Shown: positions 34,345 to 55,200, counted from the stretch's first letter. The stretch: DNA of 64,000 nucleotides from Anisus vortex (GCA_949126835.1 OX421498.1:32354000-32417999); one strand, 5' to 3'. The notes: generated from the letters alone by a model not told the origin. Program-made: numbers and translations.

Positions 34345-34415
34345 AACTGACACGTTGCAGGAGTTTTGGGCCTAGTGGACGTAATAATCTTCTATCTTAT
34401 TATCTAGAAGGAATG
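34345..34415 (+). mobile_element. SINE family B 3' fragment
   Basis: GCAGGAGTTTTGGGCCTAGT and ACGTAATAATCTTCTATCT match, in inverse orientation, the body of the element at 50632-50757. Confidence 0.55.
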
Positions 34416-37400
34416 TCAGTAAACTTATAAGAAACCAAACTTAATGCTCAGTTATTACAGTTGTAAAAAAAATGTTTGCCATTGTATGTCTTATAATGCT
34501 GACAATTCTAGTGCCAACATTATGTTCAATCTTTAATTCTATACTTATAAACTCCATTGTCAAATTAAGGGATTTTACAGTAATTAAAACCAGGTTTGAA
34601 AAAATATAATAAATGAAAGTATTTTTTTTTATTTTGTTCTTTAAAGCATATATGATATACTTTGTTTTAACTAAAATTTGTTTAATTTGAAAACTTGTTT
34701 TAATTCTATATTCTTTACTATTTTGGAAATCATTGGATAAAGAAACTATTGACAATTTCATGACTGTTTAGTTTAATTGCTATTAAATTTCAAATATTTT
34801 CTTTAAATGCATAAATGCCTTATTGGTGAGCCTTTGTATTCATATAACTGAAATTGTTCTTAAAAATCCTAAAATACAAAAATGTTGATCATGTATTTGA
34901 ATTAGTTGTTTTCTGTTATTCTTGAGTGTTTTTGTTAACTGTTTATTTACAAACTAAAAACTTTGGTAGTTTACACAATGATTCCCTCCTCCACTGCTTT
35001 ATAAAACAGATCAGTGGATTCTCTCCCTCTAATAACACAATTTGTTTGACTGAAATTTCATTCAATAAACAAGATAATACAGCAGGGCTTTCTACTTTTC
35101 CAACTTTGTACTGCTGGATGATTATCTACTCCTCTTAAAATACAATTTTTTTAATTACAATAAACATAAATTTACCTGTCAGCTGCTATTCAATTCTATG
35201 CTTAGAAAATACAATAGAAAGGGACATAATCAAAACAATCTTTTTAGAGGTTGTTGATTTCTTTTAGTTGCCCTTAGTGCTGAAGTGATTTAGGTAAGCA
35301 TTTTTTAAAATCCCATTATGCCTGTGCTACTCTGAAGACATCTAAAACACCAAAAAACCCATTGGATTGATAAAATTATGAAAAAGGTTATCATATTTTC
35401 AATTACATTTTACTACTTGCAGTTATTGTTATCTGTGTGTCAACTAATCCAGTAGCAAAAGTTATGTCAGAGTTGAGTAATTTAGAGCAATACAATTTAG
35501 TTTTATTCAAGAAAACAAACAACAAATTGTGTTCTGTCTGCTTTAGTTTTTATTATCAATTTTGTTTTTACATTTTTTTTTTATGATTGAATCTAGATAA
35601 AGAGAACAGCAAAGCACTTTAAATGAATTTTAGAACAATTTTCTTTAGATACCATTTTGAGTAGTAGCTTAAAGATAATAAACCAATATCATAATAATAT
35701 GATATAACAATTTATTGAAGAAAAAAAATGAACAGATCCTGTTTTTCAAATGTAGGTCAGGTTTAGGATCATTAAAAAAACATAAATGATGAAAAAAAAC
35801 AAATATCTATAACTGGAAAATGTCAATAACCCAAATGTGTTATTGGCCAATAAATAGAATAATTCAAATAAAGATTAATTTTAAAAGGACTGGATTTTAG
35901 TAAACATTGTCTTTTCTGAAAAAAATTCTTAAAATGGAGGAAATGTACTGGGAATTGAACTTCTCATGGAATGATGTTATAAAAAGAGTCACAAGGACAT
36001 TGGAATTAACTGAGATTTAACCTGTAGAGGCTGTTTTAAAATAAATTTTTGTACATTTTTTTTAATTTGAGCGATTATTATATTATTATGGCAACTTCTC
36101 ATAAAAAAGAAATGAAATAGTCAGGAATGACTTTTTGAGTTCATTACAATTGTAAAATAAAATTATGAGTAAAATAAAATTATGAGAACAAACAAAATAA
36201 AAAATAATTAATTTGCTGCAGAAATAATACAACCCAAGCCACAAAGTGTAAAATTATCACTTGAAACAAAACAAAAAAATTGTCAATAAATAAAATAGGA
36301 AAGAGCAAATTAAAATTTAAAGTTTAGAAAATAAAATATACAACAGTCTTAAAACCTGCATGTATAAGTTTAAAGCTACAATAAAAGTCACAAGCATTAA
36401 AAAATGAATATCACAATGTAAATGCTATTAGCCTGAAGATTAAAAAAATGAAATAAAGCCATGAAAATATTTCCTGGAAATAATGACAAGAACACTGGAA
36501 CAAATAAAGTATTGCACTATTGATGAGCTTCATAAAATATACAACAAAATAATGGTCACTAGTTGATTAATACAATAATACTTGTGATGGGTGGGAATAC
36601 TGCTTGGGCAATGGCAGATCTGCCCCCCTCTATCTCCCAGGCTATGTATTTTTTTAACACCATCTTTCCAGGACAGACAGATGAATGCTATTACACAAAT
36701 AGATAAAATACTTATATTAATTTGTTCAATAAAGGTATTAAGCTCTATATTTTTTTACTTTTAGTTGTTTGGGTTGTGTTTACTTGGAAAAGTGTTTTAT
36801 TTTCTACATGCCTGCGTCAGAACTTAAAGAACTGTGATGAATATAAAAAAAAACACATCCCTATCTGTGTGATGGCTATGAACAGACTTGTGGTCAAAAC
36901 ACAGTTGTTTTACGCAACATTTATGGTCAAAACAACAGATAAATACATAGATAATCACAACAGCACAATAAGGACACATTTTTTTTTCAAAGTTTTCACA
37001 TTTCAAAACAAAAAAAATAATTTGCCATGAAAAACAACATTGGGTAATGGGGAGTTACATTTCAAAGTACAAGAATTATACAAATACACTCAAAATTGAG
37101 AAAGTTTATAGCTCACATTTTGTAAATGCAAAAATTGTAAACCAGGACAGAACTATGACTATGACATCATTATGTTGACATTGATACTAATGTAGTCATG
37201 TTAAATACATTTAATTAACATAAACATACCAGATTCCAGATCAAGTGAAATGTTAAAAACTTTCTTTGATTTCATCAAACATCAAACTAACATTCTGACA
37301 TTATGATAATAGAGAATACTTGTTCAAAATTTGGGTGATTGAATTTTTTTATTTTGAGAAAATGACTAGAATAAAATATTTGGGTTTTTAAGATATATAT

Positions 37401-37942
37401 TTAGGGAAAAAATTCAGTCTACAAAAAGGTGAGAGCCCACCAAAGAAACCCGAGAAGATCTTCACATAAAATATTTTCATCATTATACAATTTTTAAAAA
37501 CTTGGACTTAACACACAAAAAAATTAAAACAAACAAAATCGACCCATAAAAGAATTCTAAAATTAAGTAATGGCCATGTTATTATAATTATATTATGTTA
37601 AAAATGTTCAATTTGAACACATTTACAGAGATTAGTTATTCTTTGTACAATGAAATAAATGATAAGCAAAAACTGGGGGGAAAAAAATGTTTGGTTTATG
37701 TGTGTGTCTAGAAACTAGATAACATTCATCCAGTTACTTTACCAAATCTCTTAAAGAAACTATTAATAACAGAAATTAGCAATCATTATTGCAATATCCA
37801 TTCACTTGATAAAAGCTTTAACTTTCTCTAATCAGTGAGTGATGGTACCACCATCCCACACAACAATTTCTCTAAGAAATGAACATGAAAGATACAAATA
37901 GAAAGTAATCCTGCCTGACCAAAACAGCGTTTACCAGTTTAT

Positions 37943-38155
37943 GTGGCCACAGCATTCTAGGGGATCATGTAGCCAGCACAATGCCCAGTTGCCTATTATT
38001 TGCCCCAACTAACATCAGGTACCCATCAAAAGTGGGTAGACACAGTGATACCCCCCAGACCCGGGGAAAAAAACAATTCTAGCCTTCATTGCGATTCAAA
38101 CTCAGGACCTTTGGTTTGCCAGCCGAACGTGCTGTTGTTTTGCCACAATGCCCCC
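37943..38155 (-). mobile_element. tRNA-derived SINE (family A), minus orientation
   Basis: It contains CAGGTACCCATCAAAAGTGG and GCGATTCAAACTCAGGACC (diverged box-B complement), and ends TTGCCACAATGCCC. Confidence 0.8.
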
Positions 38156-38347
38156 TAAACAAATGTACTGCCACCAACGATTGATAAATGGAAAATTATT
38201 TTAAAGCAAAAAAACAATAAAGTACAAATCAAACTATGAGGCATGCAGGACAATTGGGTGTCTTCACCAAGAGGGAAATCAAAGCTTTCACTGGAGACTT
38301 GATTGATTACGCTTTTTATAGAGAAAAAACAATCACTTTTTTCTTAA

Positions 38348-39030
38348 CCTTTTGCCCCTTAATTAGTCGACAGTTTTCTACCCTCCAAACCTTGAGTCAA
38401 GTCGCATAACTCCGTATATTGAAAAAAAATCGGACAAAAAATATTGTTAAAAAATTTATTGTAAAAAAACTATCAAAGCAACTGCTTTAAATTCTTCATA
38501 GTAAATATATAAAAGTATAAAGTTTAATTCAAACCAGTAGAGATGGAAATAAAGTAATAAATAAAAAGGAAAAAAAAAAAATAGCTCAGCCTACGCCGAT
38601 CGGTTCCGATATTTTGTCATGGAACTAGCCTAACTAGGATATCATCGTATCGGACTCAACTCCTACTATTCAAAGCCTATTCAACTTCTAAACTGCTTAA
38701 AATAACTCGATTATCTTGGCATTATCAAAATAATAAAGCCTTTCCTTCATCAGCCTAGCCTATGCTTCTCTAAATATTTCCGAAATACCATCAATTTTTT
38801 TAGAATTAGCGCTAAAAATGCGTTGTTTTCAAAAATTTACTGATATTCGATCGATTGGGCTAAAACTACCAAACCAACGTCTAAAAATAGCGTCACTACC
38901 GCTCTCTTTGGTCAGAGTAAAAAAAGACCTTTAATAAGCATTTAAAAACTCGCATCGGGATCAAATGCAAAACAACCTGTAATCGGCGACGCGCGGCGAC
39001 TCCAAGGGTCTATCAGTAGAGGCCAAACGG
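38348..39030. mobile_element. 683-bp TTAA-flanked (piggyBac-like) MITE
   Basis: TTAA on both sides (38344-38347, 39031-39034) with imperfect inverted termini CCTTTTGCCCC and GGCCAAACGG. The right part is unusually GC-rich (CGGCGACGCGCGGCGAC). No open transposase frame. Confidence 0.65.
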
Positions 39031-39841
39031 TTAAGGTTATGAACCAATTTAGCATAAACTTAAAAACAAGATTCAAATTGGTTGTAAAAGAATTTCAATA
39101 GCCAGTACAATGAGCTCAACTTATAGAAAGAAAAAAAAAATCCAAACAGCTACATGGTCAATATTTACCATAATGAGTGTCATTAAAGCATATCTATATA
39201 AATGAAAGAAACAATGTCAACACTTCTATTTTGATATATATTACATTATTTTCCTTTTTCCATCTGACACTTACTTTCCCTGCCTGTAACTAGCCCTAAT
39301 CAATGAGCACTATATTGATGAAATGCAACTATGAGATATGGATTTAATTATAGTGACTCCATCACTCTTATGTTTTTATCCCGGCACACAGAATATTATA
39401 TATTGTATTCAACAAATAAAAACAAATTTTCACTGAGAAACAACTGAGGAATATGCTGAAAGAAAAATGTTTAACTTTCTATCCAATTTAAGCACAATAC
39501 ATAAGCATTGAGCTAAAGAACAAGTAAATACTGTAAATCCTCTACTTATAACAAATCAAAACAAAATGTTACTTTTCTACTTTGGATGAGCAGAAATTAG
39601 TCCCCATTTTAATCATTTGCAGTGGTGTTTTTTTTAAATTTCTAAATTTTGTATTAAGCGCATTTTTACAGTTGTTTCTTTTCGATGTGGTATAGATTAT
39701 AAAAAAAAAATTAAAATAAAGATATAATACTTGAGCCTATTACGTACTTTACTGTGTAACAACTTTCCTTAGTAGTGAAAAGTTCAAGTAATACTTTATA
39801 CATTGATGAATGAACTTAGACCAAGAAAAGACAGCTCCATG

Positions 39842-46701
<6,860 letters not shown>

Positions 46702-49118
46702 TTATTACTCTAAGCTCTGTGTTGTTGTTTTTTTTTAGTCTGTAGAGATCTGAGAAATAATTACAATATCGTCCTTATGTTAACAAAACATATTTTTTGG
46801 TTCAGATTTTGTGCAGCACACTAGCCTACTGTACCACAGTCATAAAAACAAAGAATAAAGGGAAGCAACTAAACTTGTGTCTGCATGTACACATTTATTG
46901 TAGTCTTTCAGAAACATGTGTTGTCAAGATAAATTACAAAAGTTATTGATTTTATTACTTCACAACACAGATCTAGTTTTACAGATAGATAAAAATAGTT
47001 TTATAAGTATGTTGTTGTTGTGTGTTTTATTTTGTTGTTGTTTTTTAAATTTAAATATTACAAAAATATAAAAAAATATTGAGTTTTAAAATGCCTAATT
47101 TTGGATGCTGTAGAATGTTATATTTTATTTTGTTTGACCAAAATACCTTAAAAGGAAAAAAAAAAGGAATTATCTATTATTTAGACAAACAACTCTGAAA
47201 ATATAAACTAAAAATATAAATATTGTGAATTACAATAGTAAGTAAAAAAAAAAGGGGGATTTGAGTAAGGAGGTAGTTTGAGCTTGTTAGCTTTTTATGC
47301 TCTTTCTTTCCCATTCCCACTTTTTTAGTGTATCAATTTTTTTTATCTAATAAGGATCTATGTCAGGGCTGGGCAAATGCAGCTCTCCATTGAATAAAGG
47401 ACAGCTCCCGATGGCCTCAACCGTGCCAACCCCATGGCCTATACAATTTAAAAATAACAACTTATCTGTCATGGTTACAATTTAAATGCAAACATTTTTT
47501 TTTCTATCTATCTAAGCTTTTATAGCCTGTTCAACTAGAAAAAACAGTCAGTTACAGCACAGTACAAAGGACAACTTTAAAGATGATTGGCTTTATTTGT
47601 GTCCACTGGCAAAGACAGGTCTAATGCCCAACTAATAAACTGCATGCAAAGTCCCTCTGTTGATAGAAACAATGCACAGGGTCCACAACAAAACATGTCA
47701 CACAAGTTTCAATTGTCACTTAAGTAAATATAGTACATAAACGAATAACATTAAAATGCTTCCTGTTGCAATGCAAGAAGATAGCACATCTCAGATCTAT
47801 CTAGCTTATCAGTCAAGCTTGGATAATCAAAAAACTCTACTTCAATACAAAATGACAAACATATTGACATGTCGTATTTTTTTATATGTTTTTCAGAATG
47901 GACTGCGAAAAAGAAAAAAGCAGTTCAACATCCTTGCTAGCAAAAAAAAAAAGAAAATATTTAAATGCTTTTTTCATGCCTTTTTACATCTATTTGAAAT
48001 TTTATTTCAAATGAACATATTTAAAAGAGCAACTTTTGTATGCGTGTATATTTCTTATTTCTGTGTCACTTATCTTGACAACTTGCTATAAGTATTTTTA
48101 TGTGAATGGGCACCCAGTGAATAGTCTCACATATAGAAAAACTCATCATTTATTTTAACACAGTGCTATTAAGACACTAACTCATACACACAAAAAGCCA
48201 TTGTGGAAAACATGCAAGTTATGCATTTCTCTTATTCAGTATTTTATTTTTATTTATAACCTTATCCTTGGAAATGTAATAATTATGGGCCAGTACTATT
48301 GTTCAAATATTTGGATTAACCTAATTAAAACAATGCCGTTACTATCAATGGATGAAAATTTAGAAAGTACATGTATTTGAGTTGAAATGGTTATGCACAT
48401 ATTGCAGAAAGTGTGCCCTGTTAAATTGCAGGATAATTGTAAGATAGAACTGAAACGTTTAAAGACTTTTAAAATAGATTTTCCTATACAAGGCTTGCAG
48501 TTCAAATAATTTGAACAGTTTGAATGATATCAATATTAGTAGATTATTAATTTAATCAACATATATACATTTCCTATAATTTGCTTACATGTAAGTTTGT
48601 TTGCCAAAAACTTCTTTTGACAAATCTGGACAAAAGTTACAAACATTTACCCTTAATTGGAGTTACCAAAATGCAGAGAAAGCTAAAATTGCTGGGTCAC
48701 AAAGTAAAGAAAACTGTTGCATGTGGATTCATATTATTTTTTACTCTAAACAAGAGTTACCAAAATGCAGAGAAAGCTAAAATTACTGGGTCACAAAGTA
48801 AAGAAAACTGTTGCATGGGAATTCATGTTATTTTTAGGCTATTACAAACAATATTAATGTTTTCAGGTCATACAAAGAAAATGGGTAAAATAAGCAGGAG
48901 GAAAACTAAATAATTGGGAAATACTGCATTAAAGTTCCCTGAAAGAAATGGACCCCAATTAGATAAACTGTAATGAAAATACTAACCGTAAATGGCAACT
49001 ATAAAATGCAACAAGGAAAAAGATGAAGAAAAAAAAGTTATTTCCCTTTAATTTGTTTTCACTAAATGTGTTGGTATATATTATATGTATAGGTACTGTA
49101 TATATATCATTTATATTT
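46702..49118. other. Upstream flank of RUNDC1, no gene seen
   Basis: AT-rich. 47365-47440 (CAGGGCTGGGCAAATGCAGC) resembles the end of a hAT-type repeat. 48660-48840 is an imperfect 94-bp tandem duplication (GAGTTACCAAAATGCAGAGA repeated at 48660 and 48754). No exon supported. Confidence 0.5.
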
Positions 49119-50786
49119 ACAGTATTTACTCACATATTGGTCGCACCCTTAGTTTAGGATTTTTTTTTCGTATATGTTGTCATTGACAAAACCGATTGGT
49201 TGCACCCTTACTTTTAGGGAGTTACAATGCCTTTTTGAATATAAAATTTATAAAAAATTCAAATCTTTTAATATAAAGGTTACTAGTCTAAATATTCAAA
49301 TAAATTGTGAAACTTTCATTAAAAAAGTGTTTCAATCAAGCATAAAATAAACATTTAATAAAAACAAATAATCTACATCCCTAGTGTGGACTGCCACAAA
49401 AAGAAGTCTTTTGAAGTGGCTTTAACAACTCAGAGGCACCTGAATTATGGAACACTACCAAAGGAGTTAGTTACCTGTAGACTAAGAGACGTGAAATACC
49501 TTCTTTTTCAATTAGATTTGTATATACTACTTCAAGGCCCAAACTCTAAAACCGAAACATGATAACAGCGCATAATAAGCATGCTAAAATTTTAGCCTAA
49601 ATATCATGGATAGACATGCTATACAAGTGTGATAATTACCATTACCATTGTTTGCTATGATTTCAAATGCGACTGCACGCAAAAAAAACTAATCAAAGTG
49701 GTGAGTGCTGGGTATTTATCTCGTTATCTCCGTGACCGGCAATAAGTTGTTGTTTTTTCAACTTTTACACATGCAACTAACGAATAATGAAACACACTAT
49801 TGACCTTTTAGGCATTATATTTCTTATAGATTTGAAAAAAAAAGTTTAGAATGCTAAGCTCTGCCTTAGTATGCTATAGCTTATAGACCAAAGGCCCCTA
49901 GGTCCTAAAAAAAGACGCATCATAAGCTTATATAGATATAATGCCTATATTATAGTTAGGTATAGATAGGCGTTTACATATTTAGGCCTACGATTCTTTC
50001 CATATTGTAATTTGCAATCAATATGAAAAATGTGGCCTTAGGCTTACGCTACACTTCTGCAATACAAAATCAGTTCAAAAGAAAAGGGTATATGGGTTTG
50101 AAAATCTAAAATATTTGTCCATTTCAATTTCAGTTATATTAAAAATATTATATTTACACCTACAACAAAGTTTACTTAATGTAAAATGTAAGCCCCCAGC
50201 CATTGCCCAGTAATTATACATCATAACAACCACTGATGCAGGTGATAGTTGCAATTTCATGACAGAGTAGTGATGTTCTTCAAACTTTTTCTAAACTATG
50301 TCGAGTGCGCACACCTAATTTTTCAGCAAAATTTTAAGTACAAAATGTATAAAAGGCTAATTAAAAGTATCAGATATTTTGCTCCCTAGTAAGCAAAAAT
50401 ATAATAAGGAAAGTGTTTTTTTTTATAAAAGTAAAATGTAGGCCTATGCCAAATTAGCCAATACATATCCTAGCAATTCCAAAGCACTACAATCACTAAC
50501 ATGGGTGATAGTTTCAACTTAATGACTATTCATTGACTATGACAGAGTATGTACAGCGGTTTTTAAAAACTAATTTTTCTTTAAATTTTTTGTCTAAAAA
50601 AGTTCATTCTTAAAAGTTTTAAAGACGTTCCTTCTAGATAGAAGATTATTATGTCCACTAGGCTCAAAAACTCCTGCAGGGCGGTCGGCAGCAGGGATAG
50701 AACCAGCGACGTGTCGATTGACAGTCCAGTGAACTATCCAAAGGACCTGCTGGCCTCTTTTGACCAATATGCGAGTAACAGTATAT
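49119..50786. mobile_element. About 1.67-kb inverted-repeat element upstream of NCAPD3
   Basis: The left end ACAGTATTTACTCACATATT is mirrored by CCAATATGCGAGTAACAGTA at the right. It encloses a LINE-like fossil (about 49400-49530, reading APELWNT then LPKEL after a frameshift) and a SINE (50632-50757). Confidence 0.5.
50632..50757 (-). mobile_element. tRNA-derived SINE (family B), minus orientation
   Basis: The minus strand reads TAGTTCACTGGACTGTCAAT then GGTTCTATCCC (box-B-like), followed by CCTGCAGGAGTTTTTGAGCC. Its body matches 34345-34415. Confidence 0.6.
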
Positions 50787-51114
50787 ACCGGTAATCACTT
50801 AATCTTAGTCAAAATTGTATGCCTATCATCAATAAAATCATTGGTTGATTAGTCATTGATTAGGCCTTTTTTTCACATAATGACAAAATTAAGTAGGCCT
50901 GGATGCCTATTAACTTATTATAAAATCAGCACACTATATTGGCCCAATATTTAATATTGGTCCGAATCTGACATCATTATCAGATTTAAATATTAAATAT
51001 TAGGCAAATTAAATACCAATGTCAACATTCCAGTATTGGCAATATTGAGCCAATGTTATCAATGACAATGTAGAGCAGTAGAGTGTGGTTAGATAAGGTT
51101 AAGGGGATGTATGA

Positions 51115-51560
51115 TTATGATGCTAGGCCTAGCCTAAAATATAGAGTATAGAGTATAGGCCTATACTATAGTATTATAGTATAGTATTTATAGTGATTCT
51201 AAGTCAATTTAACTAGGCTAACGCAAAGCTAAGCCTTCTCAGAAGGCTTCTGAAATGTAATTTTTGCAACTGAAATGACTCAAATTGAGTATGCCTACTC
51301 AAATCATAACAAATGCAAATGAGTAGGCCCTATCTTAAAGGCAAAGGTATTTACATTACTTAAGTCTATATACTATTACTATAGTATAGTATAGTAGCAG
51401 TAGTCAGTAGGCCTATACCTATTATACTTATAGGCCTATACTATAGAGTCACTATAGTATAGAGTATAGACTATAGTAGTATAGTACTATACTATATATA
51501 CTATAGTTATAGTGTCTATAGACTATAGTCTATAGGCCTACATTTTACTTTTTCAGTAGC
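51115..51560. repeat. CTATAG/TAGGCCTA palindrome-rich tract
   Basis: Dense short palindromes (CTATAG, TATAGTATAG, TAGGCCTA) in degenerate tandem order, upstream of NCAPD3. A second such tract is 52470-52935 in NCAPD3 intron 1. Confidence 0.7.
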
Positions 51561-52154
51561 CTTTATAATTAATTTTATTTCACATAGTCACATAATAGTG
51601 ACATAGGCTAGTCTAGTAAATAATAAATAAATTAAAAATAAAATCTAGACTAGGCCTAAAAATTATAAATAGGCCTAATGAAAATGAGAATTATATATTA
51701 GAAACTAAGAATTATAATAATTAATAATAGTTTAATTTTAATAGGCTACTTATTTTAATATTAATTATTTAATAGTGAAATTTAATATTTAATTTTTTTA
51801 ATGTCTGAATTGACAGAATTGTCTGTGGTCGTGGTGATATTTATTATTCATTTATCCGATTTACCTTTAAATGTTTTATCAGCTTAATTGGTTGGTTAAT
51901 TAAAACCAAAATTTTAATTTAAGCATAGAATATCCACCGAATATCCAATTATCAACATATTTTGAGTTTCATATGCTGCAAGTCTGTGAGTGTGACGAAA
52001 TAACTAGGCCTAGGATTCTAAAACAATTTTTACTATTAACTATGTCTATCCATACGTAAGCTGCATATTTCTAATTTAATGTCGTAACGTGTGAATAGCA
52101 ATTGTCAAAATTATATTTTTGATTAGTTGTTAAAATTTACATCAAGTAGGCGTA

Positions 52155-52163
52155 GGCGCCAAA
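52155..52163. promoter_or_regulatory. E2F-type site next to the NCAPD3 start codon
   Basis: GGCGCCAAA (inverse TTTGGCGCC) fits the E2F consensus and ends 7 bases before the ATG. Condensin subunits are cell-cycle genes, so the site is plausible; motif only. Confidence 0.45.
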
Positions 52164-52170
52164 TACAACC

Positions 52171-52234
52171 ATGGCGGATGCTAATAATACTGTCGCTGTT
52201 TTCGAAAATCTTCAATTAAATATATTTCCAGGAG
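52171..52234 (+). CDS. NCAPD3: NCAPD3 exon 1 (start)
   Basis: It encodes MADANNTVAVFENLQLNIFP, with the initiator ATG in an ACCATGG context. The donor is GTAAAA, phase 1. The first residues are not conserved; the call rests on in-phase joining to exon 2 and the favourable start context. Confidence 0.8.
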
Positions 52235-55200
52235 GTAAAAGTTGCCGTCATAAGCAACAATAATCTTACGTTTACGATTTCAAATCGTAATAGTATATAT
52301 ATTTCTAATTAAAATCTACACTGATACACTGTTTTGTTTATTTATTTACATAAAGTCAGACTCAGATCTGACTGATGCCGATGCCGATAGTCATATACAG
52401 AGTCATACTTAATCTTATACTTATACTTATAAGTATAAAAGTTATAACTTATACTACTGATGATGTAGCTGTAGGCCCTATGCCTATAGACTATAGGCCT
52501 GTATACTATAGGCTATATAGTATATAGATAAAAATAATGAGCAATCTATTATCTAGTAACCTAGTCTAGATCTAGTAGTCTAGTAGAATTAACATTTTTC
52601 TAGTTTTACTTTACTTTACTTTAGTTTAGTGTCTTTAGCCTACTTACGCCTACGGTAAGGCTATTAAGTTTTAAAAATATTTTAAAAAATAGTAATTAGT
52701 AATAGAGTCTAATACTATAACTTAACTTAGGTTCAGGCCCTAGCTAGGCTTACTGCTTACTGGCCCTACTAATAAATAACTATAGTTAGCCTTTAGACTT
52801 TAGCCTATAGTACTATAGTCCTATACCTATATATACTATAATATACTATATATATAGCTATAGCGCTGCGGCTATGGCCTATATATAGTATAGTCTTTTT
52901 CATAGTGCTATAGTTAGGCCCTAATTATAGACCTAGCCTAACATATAAACTAACTTTAAAAAAAAAATACAATAGATTCAATAGAATCAGATTGAGGTTA
53001 GGCTACTAACTATTACAATGCAATAGCCTACAAAAAAAGAGTAAAAATCAAAAGGACACGCCTGACACTATGACTCATGCATGTCTTATTTATTCTTATA
53101 TAAATTATATTCCAATCCATATTCCAATGTCCAATGTCAATTATAATGTAAGAACAGGATAATAGGATATATATATGATTAAAATGATTAATATTAATTC
53201 TCTTTCTTACCAAGCAAAGTGGCATCTGAGCAGGGAATGGGTTTCCTGAAAAATTTACAATGTCAAATTCTAACCCACCACTTAACATCATTTTAAACAT
53301 CAATTAAAATGAATAATTAGACGCAAAGCTCAGATAAGCCTTGTCCTAGGATACTAAAAAATTTTAGAGCTTGTATATAGAAGGAGCATTTCACCATTTT
53401 TCTGACTAAATAGGCAAACATTGGGCTTTTTCTCTACTCATCAGATTGGGTTAAAACTTGCTGGGATGAAGACTTTTCAGACCTGACCGGGTTGCCAGCT
53501 GGCGTCAAGGAACAACTAGAAGAAACAGGTTTTTTGCTAGAGCAGCTGAAAACTGCTCATGATATTTTGGGAGCGTGGCTCCAGGCAAACAATGAAAATG
53601 ATAACGGAGAAGGTATCTACACACATATATATTTATAATTCTTTATTGCATTATCATCTAGAGAAATTTTGCACAAAGCACTAACCTAAAGTTGTATAGC
53701 TTTGTAATCAAAGATATTTATTTAATAGACTATGTATCAATGTTTCTTATATTGTTATGTACCTCTATTATGAATTGACTATTAGAACGACTCGTTAAAT
53801 CGGATTCAATGCATATAGTTGTATCTTTATTAGAAGTCTCTAGATTCTGCTAATCTGTAGCCCAAGCTAGGGGTTCCTTGACTGACAGGTCTATGCAGTA
53901 ATGTAGTTATATTCGTGATAATTATCTTCAACACCTTTCTCAACAATGATAGATCAAACAACTCCAGTTGTTGAATAAACAATTTTATTTAAATTGTAGA
54001 CTCAATATAAACGATCAATAAACGCATCAACTGATGGTAACATAAGTATTTCAACAAAATGACATTATATGTACAAGTATTAATATAGCGACTTCTCTCT
54101 ACAAACGTTTAAACTGAACTAACTTTAAGGAGGTCGGAACTTTACAAAGAAAACTATCATCGAAGATTCTACAGGGTCTTAATACGCATTTTAACCTCTT
54201 TCTCTATAATTACTACGATCCAGAATTATCCTCCAATTTCCACGGGGTTGGACGAATTATTTTATTTAAACTGCCCTCAGGGCACAAAGGTCAAACCTTG
54301 GTCGCCTTGGACTCTGATACGCACTTGTTAAGAGGTCAATGCCTTACTACGTCATTCATTTATGACCGAGATTCGTAACAATATTATAATTCAAATTTGT
54401 ATTTGTGAGTTATGGACATTATGATTGTCAGCTAGGTAAATGTTTTCAAGTAATTCATTTTCATGTGTCAGGTTTCTGGAGTATTCTTATGGACTGTGAA
54501 GTTTCTCACAAATCCCTTGCTGTCCTCTTGGCTTATCTTTGTCACAATGCTTGCAAGGTAAGATCCTGCTGTGCTTTTTTAATCCTTGATACACTATGGG
54601 TTAACATTTAAAAAAAAGACATTTCACTCATGCTGGTATATAGTAGTTTGTGAATTTTTCTTAATTAAAGTGTGTCAAATCTCTACATTGACACACATTT
54701 TAATCTTTAGATTAAGCATTCAAATACAAAAATTTGCTTCTTTATTGGCTAGATCTTTTTTAATAATAAAAAATACATATATGAGTGTATTTATTCCATT
54801 TTGCTGATTGTTTTGCTTTGACTATTTGAAGGTGTCTGCCAAATTTAGCGAGAAAGCTTCAGGTGTATTGTCTGCCTCAGTCTACCTCCGGCTCATTGCA
54901 TTACCAGGTGTGTTTGCATTTCACTTATCTATAGATATTTGGCTGTGACTATAATACTGCACCTTGTTAGTAGCAGAAGATATTTGACCCTCAAAGCCTA
55001 TAACTAGTATAACTCTGAGTGAAAATTTGTCTAGTGCACAAAGTTTAGACATGAGGAGTAGTTGCATAAATTATAAGCTGAATTGAAAATAGACTGTTTG
55101 GAATTGGTATGTACTTAGTTGGAAATTTAGGAAAGCCTTAGAGATGTTAGCAAAGCTGTAAAAAAAATTTTTTGCAAATTTTTTGACATTTTAAGCTTTA

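Larger units (their letters stand above)
27930..35650 (+). other. Region downstream of Bmal1, probable long 3'UTR and flank
   Basis: No coding exon recognised. The plus strand is T-rich throughout, like Bmal1 introns. The first AATAAA after the stop is at 28874-28879; others occur later (for example about 32143). A family-B SINE tail sits at 34345-34415. Transcript end unknown. Confidence 0.45.
35651..39841 (-). other. Region downstream of RUNDC1, probable 3'UTR and flank
   Basis: The plus strand becomes A-rich here, as in RUNDC1 introns. No exon seen. It contains a SINE (37943-38155) and a piggyBac-like MITE (38348-39030). Minus-strand AATAAA candidates occur near 38455 and 35711. Confidence 0.4.
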
